64,000 nt of DNA from contig CAVPRU010000001.1 in assembly GCA_963707875.1 (NCBI GenBank), forward strand, positions 186,001 to 250,000, written 5' to 3'. Both the position numbers and the translations under genes were made by a program. Every line of letters starts with the position of its first letter. Positions within the stretch are counted from its first letter, which is position 1. The notes under the pieces are model-generated. The model saw only the letters and a program-made list of their open reading frames with translations, searched no databases and had not been told where the DNA came from. Below are positions 59,253-64,000 of the stretch, piece after piece. This DNA comes from SZUA-320 sp963707875 (GTDB lineage: Bacteria; Gemmatimonadota; Gemmatimonadetes; Gemmatimonadales; GWC2-71-9).

Positions 59253-60647
59253 TCAGTTCGCGCTCTCCGGGAACTCCTGGAGCATGGCGCGGACGTCGGC
59301 CAGGAACCGATCCGCGTCGGCCCCGTCCACGATCCGGTGGTCGAACGACAGCGCGAGCATGCCCCTGGTCCGGATCGCCAGGGCGTCGCTGCCATCCGGA
59401 CCCACCACTACCGCCGGCCGCTTCTCGATCGCGCCCACGGCCAGAATGGCGGACTGCGGCTGGTTGAGGATCGGGAGCCCGACATGGGTCCCGAACACGC
59501 CCGGGTTGGTGATGGTGAAGGTGCCCCGCTGGACCTCGTCGGGACTCAGTTTCTTGCTCCGGGCCCGCTCGGCGAGATCATTGATCGCCCGGGTGATCCC
59601 CAGGAGTGCCAGCTCATCGGCGTGCCGGATGACCGGCACGATGAGGCCCCACTCCAGGGCCACTGCGATCCCCAGGTTGATGTCCCGGCGGATGATGGTG
59701 CTCTCCCCCATGACCGCCGCATTGAGCGTCGGATGCCGTCGGAGGGTGTCCGCCACCGCCTTCGCGATGAAGGCCAGGAAGGTCAGCTTGACCCCGCGCT
59801 CCAGGTATTCGGCCTTCATCCGGGCGCGGAGTTGTGCCACCCTGGAATAGTCGACCTCGATCATGCTGTGGACGTGGGCCGACACCCGCCGGGACAGGAC
59901 CATGTGGTCGGCGGTGAGTTTCCGGATCCGGGACCAGGGCTCCACCCGATCCCCTTCCCACGGCTCGACCGACGGTCCGTGGACCGGGGAAGCGGCCGGG
60001 GCGGCGATCGGAGCGGACCCCGGGCGCGGCGTCGAGGCGGGCGCCACCGGAGGCTGCTCGAGATAGTTCAGGACATCCTGTTTGGTGACCCGGCCCGCGA
60101 GGCCAGATCCAGGAATGACGGTCAGATCAAGTTGGTGCTCGGCCGCCATCTTTCGAACCAGTGGGGTGGACCGAAGGCGGAGCCGTTCCTCCAGGGTCTC
60201 CGACCCGCCCGGAGCCGGCACCGCTGCCGGGCTCGGCCCGGGCGGGACCGGCGGAGCGACCGCCACCGGAGCCGTCCTCGGGGCTGGTCGCGGTGGAACC
60301 ACCGGGGCGACGGCCGCCGGGACGGTCGGGGCCGCGGGGGGGGGCGGCCGCGGGGGAGCCACCGGAGTCTGAACGGCCGGAGCATCGGCGGTCACGGCAG
60401 CCGAGGTTTCGGTCTCGATCCGGGCGACAACGGTCTGAACCGCGACCGTCTCTCCCTCCTTGACCAGGATCTCCGCCAGCACACCCCCGTTGGGTGCGGG
60501 GATCTCGGCATCCACCTTGTCGGTGGAGATCTCGAAGATCGGCTCGTCCCGTTTGACCGGGTCGCCGACCTGCTTGAGCCATTTCGACAGGGTGCCTTCC
60601 GCAATCGACTCGCCCATCTGGGGCATCACCACATCAATCCGTGCCAT
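59253..60647 (-). CDS. 2-oxoacid dehydrogenase E2 (dihydrolipoamide acyltransferase)
   Basis: This is the core acyltransferase of a pyruvate or branched-chain 2-oxoacid dehydrogenase. The 464-residue protein has one lipoyl domain (Lys44 in STDKVDAE), a long Ala/Pro/Val linker (about 85-150), a peripheral subunit-binding domain (STPLVRKMAAEHQLDL, SGLAGRVTKQDVLNYL), a second linker and a catalytic domain ending FDHRIVDGADADRFL with the active histidine. One lipoyl domain is usual outside proteobacterial PDH. It follows E1-beta by 20 bases. No E3 gene is in the window. Confidence 0.93.
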   Translation of the reverse strand: MARIDVVMPQMGESIAEGTLSKWLKQVGDPVKRDEPIFEISTDKVDAEIPAPNGGVLAEILVKEGETVAVQTVVARIETETSAAVTADAPAVQTPVAPPRPPPPAAPTVPAAVAPVVPPRPAPRTAPVAVAPPVPPGPSPAAVPAPGGSETLEERLRLRSTPLVRKMAAEHQLDLTVIPGSGLAGRVTKQDVLNYLEQPPVAPASTPRPGSAPIAAPAASPVHGPSVEPWEGDRVEPWSRIRKLTADHMVLSRRVSAHVHSMIEVDYSRVAQLRARMKAEYLERGVKLTFLAFIAKAVADTLRRHPTLNAAVMGESTIIRRDINLGIAVALEWGLIVPVIRHADELALLGITRAINDLAERARSKKLSPDEVQRGTFTITNPGVFGTHVGLPILNQPQSAILAVGAIEKRPAVVVGPDGSDALAIRTRGMLALSFDHRIVDGADADRFLADVRAMLQEFPESAN

Positions 60648-60667
60648 CCGTCTCCATCTCCATCGTG

Positions 60668-61651
60668 TCAGTAAGCCGCCAGCCAGCGCGAGGCCCGGAC
60701 CAGGTCCCCGGTCTGCGGCAGCACGAAGTCTTCCAGGGTCGGGGCGAAGGGCAGCGGCACATCATGCGCGCACACCCGCCGCACCGGGGCATCCAGCCAC
60801 TCAAAGGCCAGCTCATTGATCCTGGCCACGATCTCCGCGCCCACCCCGCCGGTCCGGGTGTCCTCATGTGCGACCAGTACCCGGTTGGTCTTGCGGACGC
60901 TGGCCATGATTGCCGCGTCATCCATCGGGACCAGGGTCCGCAGATCGATGACCTCGACCGACAGCCCGTCCTCCCGCTCCAGTTGCTCCGCCGCCTCCAG
61001 CGCCTTCCAGACCATCGCCGAGTAGGTGATGATGGTCAACTGGGTTCCCGCCCGAGCCACTCGCGCCTGGCCGATCGGCGTCAGCAAGTCCTCCCCCTCG
61101 GGGAGCTCCTCCTTGATCCTGCGATAAAGGTACTTGTGCTCCAGGAATAACACCGGATCATCGTCCCGGACGGCACTCTTGATGAGACCCTTCGCATCCC
61201 GGGCCGTGGCGGGGGCCACGATCTTGAGGCCCGGGGTGTGGAGGTACGCCGCTTCGGCATTCTGGCTGTGAAATGGCCCGCCCCGCACCCCCCCACCCGA
61301 GGGGCCCCGGACCACCATCGGGGTGGGCAGTCCCCCGGCCCGATAGCGCGCCGTGGCCACGTAGTTGGTCAGGATCGAATAGGCGTTGGACATGAAATCG
61401 ATGAATTGCATCTCACAGACCGGCCGCCAGCCCATGTGGGCGGCGCCGGCGGCCACTCCGACGATGGCAATCTCGGAAATCGGAGTATCGATCACCCGGT
61501 CCCGGCCGTAGCGAGCCATCAGCCCCTCGGTCACCTTGAAGGCCCCGCCGTAGCCGCCGATGTCCTCCCCGAGCAGGAGCACCCGCTCATCCCGGGCCAG
61601 CTCCTCATCGAGCCCTTGGCGAATGGCCTCGAGGTAGGTGAGTTCAGCCAT
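60668..61651 (-). CDS. 2-oxoacid dehydrogenase E1 component, beta subunit
   Basis: The beta subunit forms, with alpha, the thiamine-diphosphate decarboxylase of the complex. The ATG at 61651 (GGAGG four bases upstream, 8-base overlap with E1-alpha) gives 327 residues starting AELTYLEAIRQGLDEELARD, with LLGEDIGGYGGAFKVTEGL, VCEMQFIDFMSNAY, GVRGGPFHSQNAEAAY and the C-terminal VEVIDLRTLVPMDD. A start at 61705 adds an unconserved tail. Substrate (pyruvate or branched-chain) is not certain. Confidence 0.92.
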   Translation of the reverse strand: MAELTYLEAIRQGLDEELARDERVLLLGEDIGGYGGAFKVTEGLMARYGRDRVIDTPISEIAIVGVAAGAAHMGWRPVCEMQFIDFMSNAYSILTNYVATARYRAGGLPTPMVVRGPSGGGVRGGPFHSQNAEAAYLHTPGLKIVAPATARDAKGLIKSAVRDDDPVLFLEHKYLYRRIKEELPEGEDLLTPIGQARVARAGTQLTIITYSAMVWKALEAAEQLEREDGLSVEVIDLRTLVPMDDAAIMASVRKTNRVLVAHEDTRTGGVGAEIVARINELAFEWLDAPVRRVCAHDVPLPFAPTLEDFVLPQTGDLVRASRWLAAY

Positions 61652-62672
61652 CGAGCCTCCGATACCACTCGGACTCGGCCCGGGGCGGGTCGAGATAGAC
61701 CCCATCGAGGGCCGTCCCGGCCTCCGGAAACGGCTCGGTCTCGCAGGTCTCCACCGCCGCGTCGATCTCGGCCAGAATCCGGGCGTCGGTGGCCGCCAGT
61801 TCTTCGGCGGTCGCCCACTGGCAGCTGGTCAACCGCTCGACGAATCGATCGAGCGGATCGTTCTTGACCCAGGCATCGATTTCTTCCAACGGCACGTATG
61901 ACTGATTGTCGTGTTCGGCGTGCCCTTTCCGTCGGTAGGTGATTAGCTCGACGATCGTAGGCCCTCCACCGGACCGGGCTCGATCGACGGCGCCCCGGGT
62001 GGCCTGATAGACCGCCAGCACGTCGTTGCCATCGGCCTGGGTCCCCGGGACGCCGTACCCAGCCGCCTTTTCCACCAGCGCCTTGACCGCGGTCTGCCGG
62101 GCGAAGGGTGTCGAGAATGCGTAGCCGTTGTTCTCCGCCACCACCACCAGCGGCACCTGGTGGACGGCCGCGAAGTTCATCCCCTCGTGGAACGCCCCGG
62201 TGCTCATGCCCCCGTCGCCGATGTACACCAGCCCCACCCGTGGCTGGCGGGACAGCTTGAAGTGGAGCGCAATCCCCCCCATCACCGGGACCATGTCACC
62301 GAGGTGGGAGATCTGGCCGAGAAACCCGCGCTCGAGATCATTGAAGTGGATGTTGAGTTCCCGGCCGGCCGTCGGGCTCTCTGCCTTGGCCATGTACTGC
62401 CGGAGCACTTCGATCGGCCGGGCCCCCTTGACCAGCATCGACCCCAGATTGCGAATCAAGGGGGAGAGGATGTCCCCCGGCTGGAGGGCATAGGCACTGC
62501 CCACCGCATCGGCCTCCTGCCCCAGCGAACGGAACAGCCCCCCAATGACCTTGGTCTGGCGGTAGAGGCTCACCAGCCGCTCTTCCAGCGAGCGGGTCAG
62601 CCGCATGAAGTAGTAGAGCCGGAGGAGGTCTTCCCGGCTCAGGCCGGCTGGGATGGGCTGGGTCACGGTCAA
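61644..62672 (-). CDS. 2-oxoacid dehydrogenase E1 component, alpha subunit
   Basis: The alpha subunit binds thiamine diphosphate and decarboxylates the 2-oxoacid. The 342-residue protein has the cofactor motif GDGGMSTGAFHEGMNFA ending VVAENNGYAFST (GDGG at 152-155, NN at 181-182), and LFRSLGQEADAVGSAYAL near the start. The style resembles branched-chain or generic PdhA-like enzymes. The start is TTG at 62672 or, two codons later, GTG at 62666; both fit the GGCGGA upstream. It heads the E1-alpha, E1-beta, E2 run. Confidence 0.92.
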   Translation of the reverse strand: MTVTQPIPAGLSREDLLRLYYFMRLTRSLEERLVSLYRQTKVIGGLFRSLGQEADAVGSAYALQPGDILSPLIRNLGSMLVKGARPIEVLRQYMAKAESPTAGRELNIHFNDLERGFLGQISHLGDMVPVMGGIALHFKLSRQPRVGLVYIGDGGMSTGAFHEGMNFAAVHQVPLVVVAENNGYAFSTPFARQTAVKALVEKAAGYGVPGTQADGNDVLAVYQATRGAVDRARSGGGPTIVELITYRRKGHAEHDNQSYVPLEEIDAWVKNDPLDRFVERLTSCQWATAEELAATDARILAEIDAAVETCETEPFPEAGTALDGVYLDPPRAESEWYRRLDG

Positions 62673-62703
62673 TCCGCCAGTCCAGAACGTCGAGGGGCGG
62701 GGC

Positions 62704-63732
62704 TCATGAGAGGAGCTGGACCGCGATCCAGGCCACGGCAGCGCTCAGCGGGATGGTGAGGAACCAGGCCCAGAGAATCCGACCAGCCACCGCCCACCGC
62801 ACCGCCGCCAGTCGCTTGCTGGCCCCGACGCCAACGATCGCCCCGGTGATCGTCTGGGTGGTGCTCACCGGTACCCCCAGCGCCGAGGCCACCATGATCG
62901 TGGCCGCGCCGCCCGTTTCGGCACAGAAGCCGCCGAACGGGGTCAGCTTGGTGATGCCGGTCCCCATGGTCTTGACGATCCGCCAGCCCCCCGACGCCGT
63001 CCCCAGCGCAATCGCCGCGTGCGCGGCCAAGATGATCCACAACGGGACTTCCTCATTGCTGGTGATATGCAAATGCCGGAGAAACCCGGTCTGATCGGCG
63101 AATAGTGCCTGGGCCCCAACCAGCAGGCCCATGATGATCCCCATGGTCTTCTGGGCGTCGTTGGCCCCGTGGCTCAGGGAGTAGAATCCGGCCGAGACCA
63201 GCTGGAGCCGTCGGAAAATCAGGTTCAGGGTCGGAGCCGGCCCGCGCTGGAAGATCCAGGAGAGGGACACGTACATGACCATCGCCAGGATCAGTCCCAG
63301 AATCGGGGAAGCCACGATCGCGACCAGGGGCTTGATCCAGCCGGCGAGGATCAGTGAGCCGGTCCCGGCCTTGGCAATTGCGGCACCCGCAAACCCGCCG
63401 AGCAGGGCATGGGAGGACGAACTCGGGAGACCCAGCCACCAGGTCATGAGGTCCCAGACGATCGCCCCGATCAGGGCGCCCAGGACCACGGTCGGGGTAA
63501 TGGCGGCGGGATCGACCAGCCCCTTGCTGACCGTCTTGGCCACGGCGGTCCCAACGGTAAAGGCGGCGACGAAGTTGAAGAAGGCGGCCCAGACCACGGC
63601 GACCGCCGGGGACAGTACCCGGGTGGAGACCACGGTGGCGATGGAGTTGGCGGCGTCGTGGAACCCGTTGATGAAATCAAAGATCAGCGCCACGACGATG
63701 ATCAGCAGAACGAAGGGCAGCGACCCGTCCAC
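62704..63732 (-). CDS. pit: Inorganic phosphate transporter of the PiT family
   Basis: PiT proteins carry metal-phosphate into the cell with the proton or sodium gradient. The 342-residue protein has about ten membrane helices and the two PiT signature repeats: DFINGFHDAANSIATVVSTR near the start and SLSHGANDAQKTMGIIMG in the middle. The GTG start at 63732 lies 3 bases past the stop of the DUF47 gene, its usual partner. Metal specificity cannot be read from the sequence. Confidence 0.94.
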   Translation of the reverse strand: MDGSLPFVLLIIVVALIFDFINGFHDAANSIATVVSTRVLSPAVAVVWAAFFNFVAAFTVGTAVAKTVSKGLVDPAAITPTVVLGALIGAIVWDLMTWWLGLPSSSSHALLGGFAGAAIAKAGTGSLILAGWIKPLVAIVASPILGLILAMVMYVSLSWIFQRGPAPTLNLIFRRLQLVSAGFYSLSHGANDAQKTMGIIMGLLVGAQALFADQTGFLRHLHITSNEEVPLWIILAAHAAIALGTASGGWRIVKTMGTGITKLTPFGGFCAETGGAATIMVASALGVPVSTTQTITGAIVGVGASKRLAAVRWAVAGRILWAWFLTIPLSAAVAWIAVQLLS

Positions 63733-63735
63733 GGC

Positions 63736-64000
63736 TCAACCGTGCTTGATGGCGACGGACTCGAGCACGTTCGCCGCATCCTCCGCGGAGTCCAGCGTCT
63801 TCTCGAGGGTGTCGTAGATCTCCTTCCACTTGACGACGTACAGCGCGTCGGTGGCATCGGCGAAGAGCAATCCCAGCCACCGGTGGTACAGGGCGTCGCC
63901 CTCTTCCTCCAGCCGCTTGACCTCTCGGCAGGCGCCGTGAACGACCCGGGCCTTGCCGTCCGCCAGCACCTTGATCGCCGAGAGCAGTTGCGCGGCAGCG
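63736..64000 (-). CDS. DUF47/PhoU-like accessory protein of Pit (cut by window edge)
   Basis: Only the last roughly 87 residues are present and the frame runs off the window end. They read as a helical bundle of the PhoU-like DUF47 type: CREVKRLEEEGDALYHRWLG, LYVVKWKEIYDTLEKTLDSA, AANVLESVAIKHG. DUF47 genes are typically next to pit and regulate phosphate uptake. The 3-base gap to pit fits co-transcription. The start and full length are outside the window. Confidence 0.9.
   Translation of the reverse strand, partial: AAAQLLSAIKVLADGKARVVHGACREVKRLEEEGDALYHRWLGLLFADATDALYVVKWKEIYDTLEKTLDSAEDAANVLESVAIKHG

Noticed and set aside
1..64000. CRISPR array, prophage, transposon or defence system
   Set aside because: No direct-repeat array, integrase, transposase, terminal inverted repeats or known defence domains were seen. 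The window is core metabolism and envelope genes throughout.

Overview
This is a GC-rich, very densely packed stretch of bacterial core chromosome. It holds about 65 protein genes and one tRNA, and no gap between genes exceeds about 165 bases. All but two protein genes (ppiD and rpmB) and the tRNA-Leu lie on the minus strand. Most neighbours overlap by 1 to 30 bases or are a few bases apart, so long co-transcribed runs are likely. The gene content is that of a Gram-negative (diderm) cell: LptD, BamD, a full Tol-Pal set, TatA/TatC, lipoproteins, GDP-rhamnose and N-acetylated uronic acid sugar genes. Gene order and protein style (DUF4321 protein, TPR-rich envelope genes, Tol-Pal next to tatC and lptD) suggest Gemmatimonadota or a close relative. 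That assignment is an inference, not a database result.

Layout, left to right. 1-5766: biotin carboxylase accC (cut by the window edge), pilT, accB, an M24 peptidase, aroQ and a TPR protein. 5884-7758 (+): a PpiD/SurA-type periplasmic chaperone, with a hairpin between it and the convergent tatA. 7830-12921: tatA, a DUF4321 protein, a polyprenyl diphosphate synthase, a TPR protein and a lone histidine ammonia-lyase. 12935-20885: an envelope block transcribed tolQ-tolR-tonB/tolA-tolB-pal-cpoB and then a single reading frame joining TatC to an LptD-like protein. 21054-26806: LysM protein, ssb with a consensus promoter, rimI-tsaB-tsaE-uvrB and an EVE-domain protein. 26809-36769: relA/spoT, radC, secA, nadD, bamD, two TPR genes and a glycosyltransferase.

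36777-46021: a surface-sugar and precursor run (nucleotide-sugar dehydrogenase, aminotransferase, acetyltransferase, murB, carB, rmd, gmd). 46138-49384: rpmB (+), a bidirectional terminator, and the alpha operon rpmJ-rpsM-rpsK-rpsD-rpoA-rplQ with a near-perfect sigma70 promoter. 49472-53100: small exported protein, pyrF, pyrD, an amidase and smpB. 53195-53278 (+): tRNA-Leu(CAG). 53304-64000: MoeZ-like sulfur-carrier adenylyltransferase, an Rrf2 regulator, an aspartase/fumarase, an MBL hydrolase, trxB, a PHP phosphoesterase, a small unknown gene, E2/E1beta/E1alpha of a 2-oxoacid dehydrogenase, a Pit phosphate transporter and its DUF47 partner (cut by the edge).

I see no prophage, insertion sequence, CRISPR array or defence island. 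The most unusual item is the TatC-LptD single frame. Three genes (cpoB, tonB/tolA, pyrD) each carry one apparent single-base frameshift. A PHP-domain gene seems to need a CTG start to keep its metal-binding histidines.
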